A stretch of 50,906 nt of DNA, taken from Vallitalea maricola. GTDB taxonomy: Bacteria > Bacillota > Clostridia > Lachnospirales > Vallitaleaceae. Below, piece by piece: positions 26,558 to 34,912 of the stretch (positions are counted from its first letter, which is position 1; every line of letters begins with the position of its first letter). The position numbers and the translations under genes were made by a program. The notes beneath the pieces were generated by a model. It was given only the letters and a program-made list of their open reading frames with translations, was not told the origin of the DNA and made no database searches. The DNA lies in the NCBI RefSeq assembly GCF_036985595.1, contig NZ_BTPU01000092.1:1-50906 (forward strand), in the 5' to 3' direction.

Positions 26558-26585
26558 TGTAATATTTTTCTAGATTTGATATAAT
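26558..26585 (+). promoter_or_regulatory. Promoter of the small lipoprotein gene
   Basis: TTGTAA (26558-26563) and TATAAT (26580-26585) are 16 bases apart and about 100 bases upstream of the gene. Confidence 0.5.
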
Positions 26586-26684
26586 ATTTATTAAGATTAA
26601 TATCTATACACAAAAATATACTAGATTTTTTATTGTTACTATAAGCTGCATTCAAATAAAATAACGAAAAGGATGATGGTAATT

Positions 26685-26984
26685 ATGAAAAAAAAAATAA
26701 TGTTATTGAGCATAATGATAATTATGTTACTATGTTTAATGACTGGTTGTATGCCTGGTGATCCGAAATACACAGTATCTGACCCAGCTGGCTTTTTTTG
26801 GGGTATTTGGCATGGATGGATAGCACCTATATCATTAATAGTTGGATTATTCAAGGAGAATGTACAAATCTATGAAGTGATGAATACAGGTTGGTGGTAT
26901 GATTTTGGTTTTTATATTGCTGTTATAAGTGGTTTCGGGGGATTATCATTATTCCGTAAAAAGAAAGCAGAGAATCATAAGTAG
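26685..26984 (+). CDS. Small predicted membrane lipoprotein
   Basis: A 99-aa protein with a signal peptide (MKKKIMLLSIMIIMLLCLMT) ending in the lipobox LMTGC. The mature part has GFFWGIWHGWIAPISLIVGLF and a second hydrophobic segment (GFYIAVISGFGGLSLF) followed by a basic tail. The GFFWGIWHG pattern recurs in small uncharacterised bacterial proteins, but I know of no function. Start at 26685; ribosome site GGATGATGG is moderate. It has its own promoter and terminator. Confidence 0.7.
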   Translation: MKKKIMLLSIMIIMLLCLMTGCMPGDPKYTVSDPAGFFWGIWHGWIAPISLIVGLFKENVQIYEVMNTGWWYDFGFYIAVISGFGGLSLFRKKKAENHK

Positions 26985-26987
26985 ACT

Positions 26988-27021
26988 AAGAGCAAATCCA
27001 GTTAGTTAGGATTTGCTCTTT
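26988..27021 (+). terminator. Strong intrinsic terminator
   Basis: A perfect 12-bp stem (26988-26999 with 27009-27020) with a 9-base loop ends in CTCTTT, three bases after the lipoprotein stop. Confidence 0.8.
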
Positions 27022-27045
27022 CAGATTATGATAAAGATTAAAGCT

Positions 27046-27174
27046 TTATTTATCTAATTTGCCTATCAAGTCAATAAAATGGAGCTCTGAGTATCCATAA
27101 TCATGAAGAAGTTCTCTAGAACTTCCTTTAGATTTTTTTCTTGGACACAATATTAATGTATGATTCTTCAGATG
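27046..27174 (-). pseudogene. Possible gene remnant (C-terminal fragment)
   Basis: An open minus-strand frame of about 42 codons without a start or ribosome site reads like protein (LKNHTLILCPRKKSKGSSR then ELLHDYGYSELHFIDLIGKL) and ends in TAA at 27046-27048. Its composition is less AT-biased than the spacers. It may be the tail of a decayed gene. Family not recognised. Confidence 0.25.
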
Positions 27175-27223
27175 TCAATTGAAAAATTATAATTTAATCC
27201 TTCTGAAATATGAATATACCAAC

Positions 27224-27238
27224 TTTACCAGTGGTAAA
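27224..27238. promoter_or_regulatory. Operator-like palindrome before the YyaL-like gene
   Basis: TTTACC-AGT-GGTAAA is a 6+3+6 perfect palindrome immediately followed by TATACT (27240-27245), which could be a -10 element. Repressor identity unknown. Confidence 0.35.
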
Positions 27239-27271
27239 CTATACTAAGATAACAATTAGGAAGGTGAAAAC

Positions 27272-29326
27272 ATGTCAGAAAGTATGTTTAATAAGCCAAA
27301 TAGATTAGCTAATGAAAAATCTCCATATCTATTGCAGCATAAAATGAATCCAGTAGATTGGTATCCATGGGGAGAAGAAGCTATAAAAAAAGCACAGAAG
27401 GAAGATAAACCCATATTTCTTAGTATAGGTTATAGTACGTGCCATTGGTGTCATGTAATGGAAAGAGAGTCATTCGAGGATACTGAAGTGGCTAATATAT
27501 TAAATAATAATTTTATATCAATTAAAGTAGATAGAGAAGAAAGACCTGATATTGACTCTGTATATATGGATGTTTGTCAAAAACTGACTGGAAGCGGTGG
27601 ATGGCCTTTGAGTATATTTATTACACCTGAACAAAAACCGTTCTACGCAGGAACATATTTTCCAAAGCATTCAATGTATGGAAGAGTAGGTTTTATTGAT
27701 TTGCTTAATAATATCATAAAAATATGGAGTGACAATAAGCAAGAATTAATAAATAAGAGTGATGAAATATTACGTCATATTAATTTAGTAAAAACTGATA
27801 AACAGGTTGAAATAAATCAAGATACAATAGATTCAGCTTATGAAGAACTAATGGAAGGTTTCGATTTGAGATATGGAGGATTTAATAATCCGCCTAAATT
27901 CCCTACACCTCACAATTTATTTTATTTACTAAAAAAATATACGTTATATAAAGATGAGCATGCGTTAAATATGTGTGTAAAAACACTAGAGGGTATGTAT
28001 AGAGGTGGAATATATGATCACCTTGGTAGTGGATTTTCCAGGTATTCAACTGACAGAGAATGGTTAGTACCTCATTTTGAAAAAATGCTATATGATAATG
28101 CTTTACTTATAATGGCATATACATCAGGATATATGTGTACCAAGAGAGAAGCTTTTAAAATTGTAGCTGATGAAACAATCAATTATCTGACCAGAGACAT
28201 GTTGGATATAGATGGAGGATTTTATTCAGCAGAAGATGCGGATTCTGAAGGGGAAGAAGGAAAGTTTTATATTTTTAGCAAAAGAGAAATATTAGATGTA
28301 CTTGGAATAAAAGATGGTGAAAGATTTTGTAATATATTTAATGTAACTGAGCAAGGTAACTTTGAAAATAAAAACATCTTAAATTTAATTGATACAGAAT
28401 TATCTATGGTAACTGAACACAGTAAATTAATAAATGAATGTAAACTAAAATTATTTGAGTATAGAAATAGAAGAGTTAGACCTCACAGAGATGATAAAAT
28501 ATTAACTTCTTGGAATGGACTTATTATAGCTGCATTAGCAAACTCAGGTCGCTATCTGAAAAATAATAATTATATTGCATATGCTAAAAAAACTGCTGAT
28601 TTTATATACCATAATCTAAGAAAAGAAGATAGAGGCCTATATGTAAGATATAGAGATGGAGAAAGAAAAAATGATGGATTTCTAGACGATTATGCTTTCA
28701 TTATTTGGGGTTTAATAGAATTGTATGAAACTACTTTTGATATATTTTACTTGAAGTGGGCGCTTGAATTAAAAGATTATATGATAAATAACTTCTGGGA
28801 CAATATAGAAGGTGCATTTTTCTTGTATAGTACTAAAAGTGAAAAATTAATATCAAGACCAAAAGAGATATATGATGGTGCCATACCTTCTGGTAATTCT
28901 GTAGCTGCTTATTGTTTATTAAAGTTAAGCAGATTGACTGGAGATTTATCCCTAGAAGAAAAAGCAAATAAGATTATTGAAGTTTTTTCAGCTCAAATAA
29001 ATAGTTATCCCAGATATTATACTTTCATATTGCAAGTGGTTATGATACTAGCAAAAAGCAGTAAAGATATAGTAATATGTGGAAGTTATAACGATAATGA
29101 AGTCAAGGATTTTATTAATAGAATAAATGATAAATATGATAGTTATTTAACAATTATGATTAATGATGGTAGTGAAGACATTACAAAAATAAATCCTGGC
29201 ATAAAAGATAAAATAAAAATAAATAATAAGAATACAATATATGTATGTGAAAATTACTCCTGTAAAGCCCCATTAACTGACTTAAGTAAAGCAGCTGAAA
29301 AAATTATAGGAGAAAATATCAATTAA
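27272..29326 (+). CDS. Thioredoxin-domain DUF255 protein (YyaL/SPATA20-like)
   Basis: A 684-aa soluble protein. The N-terminal thioredoxin-fold DUF255 domain has NEKSPYLLQHKMNPVDWYPW, the redox motif CHWC (STCHWCHVMERESFED) and VDREERPDID. It is followed by a long alpha/alpha-barrel-like region resembling N-acylglucosamine epimerase or glycosidase toroids (GGIYDHLGSGFSRYSTDREW, PHFEKMLYDNA, DDKILTSWNGL). The family is widespread; its biochemical role is not established. The ribosome site is GGAAGGTG. Monocistronic, with a strong downstream hairpin. Confidence 0.9.
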   Translation: MSESMFNKPNRLANEKSPYLLQHKMNPVDWYPWGEEAIKKAQKEDKPIFLSIGYSTCHWCHVMERESFEDTEVANILNNNFISIKVDREERPDIDSVYMDVCQKLTGSGGWPLSIFITPEQKPFYAGTYFPKHSMYGRVGFIDLLNNIIKIWSDNKQELINKSDEILRHINLVKTDKQVEINQDTIDSAYEELMEGFDLRYGGFNNPPKFPTPHNLFYLLKKYTLYKDEHALNMCVKTLEGMYRGGIYDHLGSGFSRYSTDREWLVPHFEKMLYDNALLIMAYTSGYMCTKREAFKIVADETINYLTRDMLDIDGGFYSAEDADSEGEEGKFYIFSKREILDVLGIKDGERFCNIFNVTEQGNFENKNILNLIDTELSMVTEHSKLINECKLKLFEYRNRRVRPHRDDKILTSWNGLIIAALANSGRYLKNNNYIAYAKKTADFIYHNLRKEDRGLYVRYRDGERKNDGFLDDYAFIIWGLIELYETTFDIFYLKWALELKDYMINNFWDNIEGAFFLYSTKSEKLISRPKEIYDGAIPSGNSVAAYCLLKLSRLTGDLSLEEKANKIIEVFSAQINSYPRYYTFILQVVMILAKSSKDIVICGSYNDNEVKDFINRINDKYDSYLTIMINDGSEDITKINPGIKDKIKINNKNTIYVCENYSCKAPLTDLSKAAEKIIGENIN

Positions 29327-29374
29327 TCAGTTAAACTAATATAGAGTATTTATGTAATATGGGTATGACAAGTG

Positions 29375-29416
29375 TATCCTATATTTTTATTAAAAATATA
29401 AATATAGGATATTTAC
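29375..29416 (+). terminator. Terminator of the YyaL-like gene
   Basis: A perfect 12-bp stem (29375-29386 with 29400-29411) is followed by a T-rich stretch. Confidence 0.65.
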
Positions 29417-29451
29417 TGTTTTAAATGAGATATTATAATGATTTAATGGTT

Positions 29452-29459
29452 AAACGTTT
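29452..29459. promoter_or_regulatory. First AAACGTTT operator-like site
   Basis: AAACGTTT with A/T extension (TTAAACGTTTTG) has the CG-centred symmetry of LacI/GalR-family operators. A second copy lies 207 bases downstream at a transcription start. Confidence 0.35.
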
Positions 29460-29619
29460 TGTTTGTGGTCAAATCAAATCATAAAGCAAGATTTTGTGTA
29501 AAATATCACTCTTGTAATGATAATCTTCTGTACTATAGTAATTACATAATAATATATTCAGACTAAATATAGCATATTCCACTATAATAATTAGTATTTT
29601 ACAATAAAAATATCTAATA

Positions 29620-29666
29620 TTGACTAAATATGCATTAAATGTTATTATAAATAAAGTAAAACGTTT
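29620..29666 (+). promoter_or_regulatory. Strong promoter with LacI-type operator, glycan locus
   Basis: TTGACT (29620-29625) and TATTAT (29643-29648) with a 17-base spacer form one of the best sigma-A matches in the window. AAACGTTT (29659-29666) overlaps the predicted start region, the usual site for a LacI-family repressor. The only gene downstream is the glycan operon at 29966, but a strong terminator lies between. Confidence 0.6.
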
Positions 29667-29854
29667 AGTTGTTATTTCTCTCAGAATGATTAAACAATTA
29701 ATTTTGCAATAATACATTATGCAATAATGATATTATTGTACAACATTCATATAGCACAAGTGTCATAATTAAAAATTCTTAGATAAAATAATAACGAAAG
29801 ACATAACAATTTTCTTGTAAGTGAAATAAATTTCAAGTGTTATGTCTTTTTTAT
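29655..29854 (+). ncRNA. Candidate small RNA or terminated leader
   Basis: Transcription from the promoter at 29620-29648 would produce about 195-200 nt ending at the strong terminator at 29797-29854, with no credible ORF inside. Internal pairing is possible, for example CAATAAT with ATTATTG near 29725-29740. This could be a free sRNA or a regulated leader (attenuator) of the following operon. Inferred from signals only. Confidence 0.4.
29797..29854 (+). terminator. Strong terminator or attenuator upstream of the glycan operon
   Basis: A 12-bp perfect stem (29797-29808 with 29838-29849) is extended inside by CTTG/CAAG pairing and followed by TTTTTTATTT. It stands 112 bases before the next gene and closes no visible ORF. 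The remainder of the 29327-29965 spacer is AT-rich and featureless apart from the elements listed. Confidence 0.75.
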
Positions 29855-29965
29855 TTAGTTTTATGGGAGAGTAATAAATTTTATTATAATAACTTTAGGT
29901 TAGGAGGGATATATCATTAAATAGAGAAAGTAAAATCAAACTTAAAATATAAGAGGAGGTTTATT

Positions 29966-31360
29966 ATGAATAAAAATGATTGGAAAAATATATCTGGTGA
30001 TTATTACGATTGGAAGATAACCAACAAACCTGAAAGACCTTATATTCATGACTATTCAAAAACGGTGACAATGAAATTATTTTGCTCTATACCAGATAAT
30101 AAAGGAAATAGTATTGTAGCTTGTAAATTTGATGAAGTCTTAGAAATAATTAAAAAAATAGATTTTATTACTAGAGGAATAGATAAAATAATTTATCTTG
30201 TAGGGTGGCAGTTTCAAGGTCATGATGACAAATATCCATCTTGGTCACAAGTAAATGAAGACTTGAAAAGGGAAGAAGACGATACTTCATTGGATAGTCT
30301 AAAATGGCTGATGAATGAAGCTTTAAAGTATAATACTACGGTAAGTTTACATATTAATATGACAGATGCATACAAAGATAGTCCATTATGGGATACATAT
30401 GTTGAAAATGATTTGATATCTAAGAATGAAGATGGTTCATTATTGAAAATTGGTACATGGAACCATAAAGATTCATATCAGGTTTGTTATAAAAATGAAT
30501 GGGAAAGTGGATATGCGGTTAAACGAATTGATGATTTATTAAAAATGCTACCTATTAAAAGAGCTGGTACAGTGCATATAGATGCTTTCTTTGCTAGAGA
30601 AAGCAAAGGACATGACATCTCATTAGATGAGGAACAGATTTATAGAAGAAAGATTATTAGATACTGGAGAGATAAAGGAATTGATGTGACAAGTGAATTC
30701 ATATACAGGGAAAAGGGTATTGATGATTTAATTGGTTTAGTACCTATGGTATGGCATATTAATCAAAATGTCCAAGATTATTTGGAAAGACCAGCAACAC
30801 TATTAACAGGTGGTAGAATCAATAGGGATTTGAAAGATTATGATGAAAAACTTGGTAATCTATTTGGTGAAAGTATTCATGGAGAAGGCTTGCTAATTAA
30901 TCAAAGCGATCTTACAGTTATACAACCTAATTGGGAAAATGATTTTATTAAAGCATTTTGTTTAGAAGTAACACCTTGGTATTTTTTGAATCAATTGGAG
31001 AGATTAGAGGTAAAGGGATTAATGCCTAATAGATTAGCTTATTATACTAATGAAGTGGTTGTTAAAGAAAATGAGAAACAAATTGTTTGTGGAGATAGGG
31101 TAATAAAAGATGATACCAATATCTTTATGGAAACATATTGGACAACCAATAAAGAGATAATGGCTTACAGTGCTGAGGGGTATAAAAATAAACAATGGCG
31201 ATTACCTGAAAGTTGGAAAAGTGTAGAGAAAGTGAGTATAAGCAAAATTACTAGTGATGGACTAATTTCTTTGATTAATACAGTACCAGTTAAAGATAAA
31301 TTATTAAAATTGAGTTTAGAGGCACAGCATGGGATTTTAATTGAGCCGGTTAAACAGTAG
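29966..31360 (+). CDS. GH101-like glycoside hydrolase, cytoplasmic
   Basis: A 464-aa protein resembling the catalytic barrel of endo-alpha-N-acetylgalactosaminidases (GH101 and relatives). It has LVGWQFQGHDDKYPSW at about residues 78-93 (the family's G-Y-Q-x-Q-G-H-D pattern) and VSLHINMTDAYKD. VHIDAFFARES places Asp206 as candidate nucleophile, and VTSEFIYREK places Glu244 as candidate acid/base. Unlike characterised GH101 enzymes, which are very large and secreted, it has no signal peptide and no accessory domains. Operon position before a two-component system and an oligosaccharide importer suggests it splits an imported glycoconjugate inside the cell. The assignment rests on motifs read by eye. 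The ribosome site is GAGGAGG. Confidence 0.65.
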   Translation: MNKNDWKNISGDYYDWKITNKPERPYIHDYSKTVTMKLFCSIPDNKGNSIVACKFDEVLEIIKKIDFITRGIDKIIYLVGWQFQGHDDKYPSWSQVNEDLKREEDDTSLDSLKWLMNEALKYNTTVSLHINMTDAYKDSPLWDTYVENDLISKNEDGSLLKIGTWNHKDSYQVCYKNEWESGYAVKRIDDLLKMLPIKRAGTVHIDAFFARESKGHDISLDEEQIYRRKIIRYWRDKGIDVTSEFIYREKGIDDLIGLVPMVWHINQNVQDYLERPATLLTGGRINRDLKDYDEKLGNLFGESIHGEGLLINQSDLTVIQPNWENDFIKAFCLEVTPWYFLNQLERLEVKGLMPNRLAYYTNEVVVKENEKQIVCGDRVIKDDTNIFMETYWTTNKEIMAYSAEGYKNKQWRLPESWKSVEKVSISKITSDGLISLINTVPVKDKLLKLSLEAQHGILIEPVKQ

Positions 31361-31382
31361 CTAATAAAAGGAAGTGTAAAAT

Positions 31383-33158
31383 ATGGAGAGAATTCATTTT
31401 AGGAGATCTATATTTATTAAACTATGTACTGTTTTCTTCTTTATTATATTAACACTTTTTTTAATAGGTTATAGTGTTTATAATTGGGGGATCAATAAAG
31501 TGCGGGATGAGATTATACAGAATGTATGCGTCACTAATCAAAATTTTTCTTATAATCTTAATAATGAACTCAAAAGAATAATTACTTTACAATATGAACT
31601 TACTAATGATTGGGATTTAACCAAACTTAGTACTGGTATTGGGAGTTTTAATAGTTATGAAAAATCTCTTGTTGTTTTGCACGTCAGAGATAAGATATCT
31701 GCAATCAAAACAAGTAGTCAACTGATTGATGGGATAAAAGTAATAATCCCATCAATCGACAAGACTATAGGGACCAATACTATTGGTGAAATTACACCAG
31801 ACTGTTTTAATTTAATCAATACATATAAAGATATGGATAATAAACAGATTATTTACTATAACAATCAACTGCTATTAATATCTGAGTACCCCCAGATATA
31901 TTATAAACGAGGGCTGCAACCTAATTTCTTGATTTTTGCAACTATTAGTACATTCAACATCAATAAATTCTTAGATAATATGAGTATACATGAAGAAAGC
32001 AATGGTTTTATATGCAGTAATAGCAGAGATATGCTAATGGGGAGTAATGGTGATAATGAAATACATTATAGGATAAAACAACTCATAGATGATAATCAAG
32101 GTAAAAAGATTAATCTTAATACTAGATATGTAAAAGACACTTATATGCTTACAGAAAAGATTAAAGGTAAAAAATATCTAATAGTCTATTCCGATACAGG
32201 TGTAGAAGATATAAAGTTGGTTAGATATATACCTGATAATGTAGCATTTGGAGATCTCAATATATATAGTATCATTATGTGGATATTTGCCATGGTTTCT
32301 ATATTTCTAATAATAATATTTTCAAAATCACTCTATAATACTATCCATGAACCATTAAAAAAACTTGTTGATGCTTTTGATAAAATTGAGCATATAGAAT
32401 CAGTAGTGACCATAGAACATCATAGAAAGGACGAATTCAAATATATCTACGATAGTTTTAATAAAATGAGTTGCAAATTACATAATCTCATAGAACAAGT
32501 GTATAAGCAAAAAATTCTAGTGCAAAAATCTGAGTTAAAACAATTGCAGGCTCAGATTAATCCACATTTTCTTTATAACAGTTTTATAATGCTTAAAAAT
32601 AGAATTGAAGCTGAGGATATTGAGTTTGCTTCTGAATTCTGTAGTGAGCTTGGTTCATTTTTTATGTTTATTACTAGAAATAAAAAAGATATTGTACCTC
32701 TAAAGAATGAGGTTGAACATGCTGTAACATATTCCAAGATACAACATGCCCGTTTTTCTAATAGATTAACTATTAAGCTTGATGAACTTCCAAAAGTATT
32801 TGAAAATCTTCTTGTACCAAAGATAATCTTACAGCCTATATTAGAAAATGCATTTGAGCATACTCTAGAAAATATGGAAGATGGTGGTATTCTAGAAATG
32901 ATATATGAAAAGAATGATAATTATCTAGATATCATCATATCTGATAATGGAGAAATAGAAGATGATAAAATAATTCAAATGGAAAATAATCTAAATAGAA
33001 CAGATATTGAAGTAACAGGAATGATTAATATACATAAAAGGCTTAAGTTAATATATTCGGAGAAATATGGATTGGTTCTTTCAAGGAGTAAATATGGAGG
33101 ATTAAAAGTAACTATTAGAATTCCAATTGATGGAAGTGAGGTGGAAACTAATGTATAG
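31383..33158 (+). CDS. YesM-type sensor histidine kinase
   Basis: A 591-aa membrane kinase with a first helix at about residues 10-32, an extracytoplasmic sensor region of about 260 residues, a second helix at about 297-318, a HAMP linker, then the His_kinase motif QAQINPHFLYNSF (phosphorylated H395). The HATPase has PKIILQPILENAFEH and SDNGEIEDD. The ATPase glycine-rich lid is short, as is usual in the LytS/YesM group. It overlaps the regulator gene by eight bases. Such pairs usually sense extracellular oligosaccharides and switch on the adjacent ABC importer. Confidence 0.92.
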   Translation: MERIHFRRSIFIKLCTVFFFIILTLFLIGYSVYNWGINKVRDEIIQNVCVTNQNFSYNLNNELKRIITLQYELTNDWDLTKLSTGIGSFNSYEKSLVVLHVRDKISAIKTSSQLIDGIKVIIPSIDKTIGTNTIGEITPDCFNLINTYKDMDNKQIIYYNNQLLLISEYPQIYYKRGLQPNFLIFATISTFNINKFLDNMSIHEESNGFICSNSRDMLMGSNGDNEIHYRIKQLIDDNQGKKINLNTRYVKDTYMLTEKIKGKKYLIVYSDTGVEDIKLVRYIPDNVAFGDLNIYSIIMWIFAMVSIFLIIIFSKSLYNTIHEPLKKLVDAFDKIEHIESVVTIEHHRKDEFKYIYDSFNKMSCKLHNLIEQVYKQKILVQKSELKQLQAQINPHFLYNSFIMLKNRIEAEDIEFASEFCSELGSFFMFITRNKKDIVPLKNEVEHAVTYSKIQHARFSNRLTIKLDELPKVFENLLVPKIILQPILENAFEHTLENMEDGGILEMIYEKNDNYLDIIISDNGEIEDDKIIQMENNLNRTDIEVTGMINIHKRLKLIYSEKYGLVLSRSKYGGLKVTIRIPIDGSEVETNV

Positions 33159-34785
33159 ATTACTTATAGTAGATGATGAAATAGATGTAGCTGAATATTT
33201 TCGTAGAATTTTTGAAGTTAAAGCGAATCTGCCATTAGAGATTTATACTTCCTATAATGCAACTCAAGCCTTAGAATGTTTGAATAGGACAAGGATTGAT
33301 ATTATTCTATCAGACATAAAGATGCCTAAGATTAATGGATTACAAATGTATGAAGAAATAAAAAAGCGCTGGCCAAAGTGTAAAGTGATTTTTTTAAGTG
33401 GTGTATTAGAATTTGATTACGTATATGAATCAATTCAAAACAGAGATGTTAGATATCTGACAAAACTAGAACCAACATCAAAAATAATATCAACAATAAG
33501 AGAAGTTATAGATGAAATTGAACAAAATTATCGAGAAATTGATGATATGAGAAAAGTACAAAAACAGATAAGAGAGGCTTTGCCATTATTGCAGAACAAC
33601 TATATTGAGAGTCTATTGTATGGAATATGTGATTCGTATAGTGAGGTTGAAAAAAGGTTGGATCAGCTGGAAATACCTATTGAGGTTGATAAAAAGATAA
33701 TTATGGTAGGTGGGATATTTGATGATTTGCCAAAATATATTAGTTTATCTAAGCTTGATAAGAATATATATTCTTTGAAAACAATAAGTGATAAATATTT
33801 TAGTAAATACTATAATAACGTACATTACATATCCGAACAAAAGTACTCAATATGGTTGCTTCAGCAGAAAGACATCAGTTCACCTATAAAAAATCAACAA
33901 GTTAAGTTAAATGGGTTATTAGAATATATTCAAGGTACTATAAGAAAAAATCTCAATATTACCATTACATTTGTTTATGAAACATCTCAAATAAATCTCA
34001 AAGATATACCAAAATGCTATAGCAATATAAAAAGAAGGCTGGGCTATAGGTCAAGAAAGCTTAATGAAAGCATAATTACATTAGCAGAGTATAATAAAAA
34101 AGAATCTACTAATTCTAATGATGAGAATATTGAAAAATGCTGTAAAGAACTTAATCGTATCAATGAACTAGAAGGATATCTTGAACTAGGACAACAAGAT
34201 AATTTCTTTTTGCTACTGTCTAAAATGACAGATAAGGTAGTCTATATTGATAATTTTAATAACACCAATGTATTGGAAATTTATTATAGAATATCCTGTG
34301 TTCTTCTAAAGTATATTAATGAATGGAAGATGAACGATGATTTGGATTCTTTGATTAATCTTACTAAGTTAACCAATGTACATGAACATAATTCTTGGCA
34401 AGAAGCAATTGAATACATAAAAAATCTATCTCAATTAATATTTGATTCTCATTTCAAAAATGAATATATTTGGTCTGATAATGCAATAGCAATAGTACAA
34501 AAATATATATTAGAGAATTTGAATAAAGACCTTTCTCTAATCATTCTTGCAGAGCAGGTAAATCTTAATCCTTCTTATTTATCAAGGTTATTTAAAAGTC
34601 ATACACAAAATAATCTATACGATTATATATTAGATATGCGAATGTTAAAAGCTAAAGATATGTTATTGAAAACAGGTGAAAAAATACAAGATATCGCTAT
34701 AGAAGTTGGATATGAATCAGCACCATCTTTTACAAGAGTTTTCAGGAAATATACAGGAAAAACACCTACAGACTATAGAGGATAA
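33151..34785 (+). CDS. YesN-type AraC-family response regulator
   Basis: Partner of the preceding kinase, 544 aa. The receiver domain has DD(8,9), phospho-acceptor D55 (ILSDIKMPK) and K105, followed by a long middle region of about 280 residues. The C-terminal AraC double helix-turn-helix has LSLIILAEQVNLNPSYLSRL and KIQDIAIEVGYESAPSFTRV. The ATG at 33151 lies inside the kinase end, with GTGAGGTGG seven bases upstream; a longer in-frame start at 33127 lacks a ribosome site. It probably activates the promoter in front of the solute-binding gene (inferred). Confidence 0.92.
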   Translation: MYRLLIVDDEIDVAEYFRRIFEVKANLPLEIYTSYNATQALECLNRTRIDIILSDIKMPKINGLQMYEEIKKRWPKCKVIFLSGVLEFDYVYESIQNRDVRYLTKLEPTSKIISTIREVIDEIEQNYREIDDMRKVQKQIREALPLLQNNYIESLLYGICDSYSEVEKRLDQLEIPIEVDKKIIMVGGIFDDLPKYISLSKLDKNIYSLKTISDKYFSKYYNNVHYISEQKYSIWLLQQKDISSPIKNQQVKLNGLLEYIQGTIRKNLNITITFVYETSQINLKDIPKCYSNIKRRLGYRSRKLNESIITLAEYNKKESTNSNDENIEKCCKELNRINELEGYLELGQQDNFFLLLSKMTDKVVYIDNFNNTNVLEIYYRISCVLLKYINEWKMNDDLDSLINLTKLTNVHEHNSWQEAIEYIKNLSQLIFDSHFKNEYIWSDNAIAIVQKYILENLNKDLSLIILAEQVNLNPSYLSRLFKSHTQNNLYDYILDMRMLKAKDMLLKTGEKIQDIAIEVGYESAPSFTRVFRKYTGKTPTDYRG

Positions 34786-34838
34786 TTGTTTTTTTAAAAG
34801 TAAGTAAAGAAAGGGTAACTAATGTAAACATATGCTCG

Positions 34839-34868
34839 TTGTGTATTTTATGTATAACTTGTTATAAT
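34839..34868 (+). promoter_or_regulatory. Promoter of the ABC importer genes
   Basis: TTGTGT (34839-34844) and TATAAT (34863-34868) are separated by 18 bases, 45 bases before the solute-binding gene. A likely target of the YesN-type regulator. Confidence 0.5.
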
Positions 34869-34912
34869 TTTATTGTAAAGAAATAAAATATAACAATTAG
34901 GAGGGTTTTAAA

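Noticed and set aside
29469..29717. Minus-strand frame of 82 codons in the spacer before the glycan operon
   Set aside because: No ribosome site, composition like the AT-rich spacer (Ile/Tyr/Leu-rich), and it crosses the strong plus-strand promoter.
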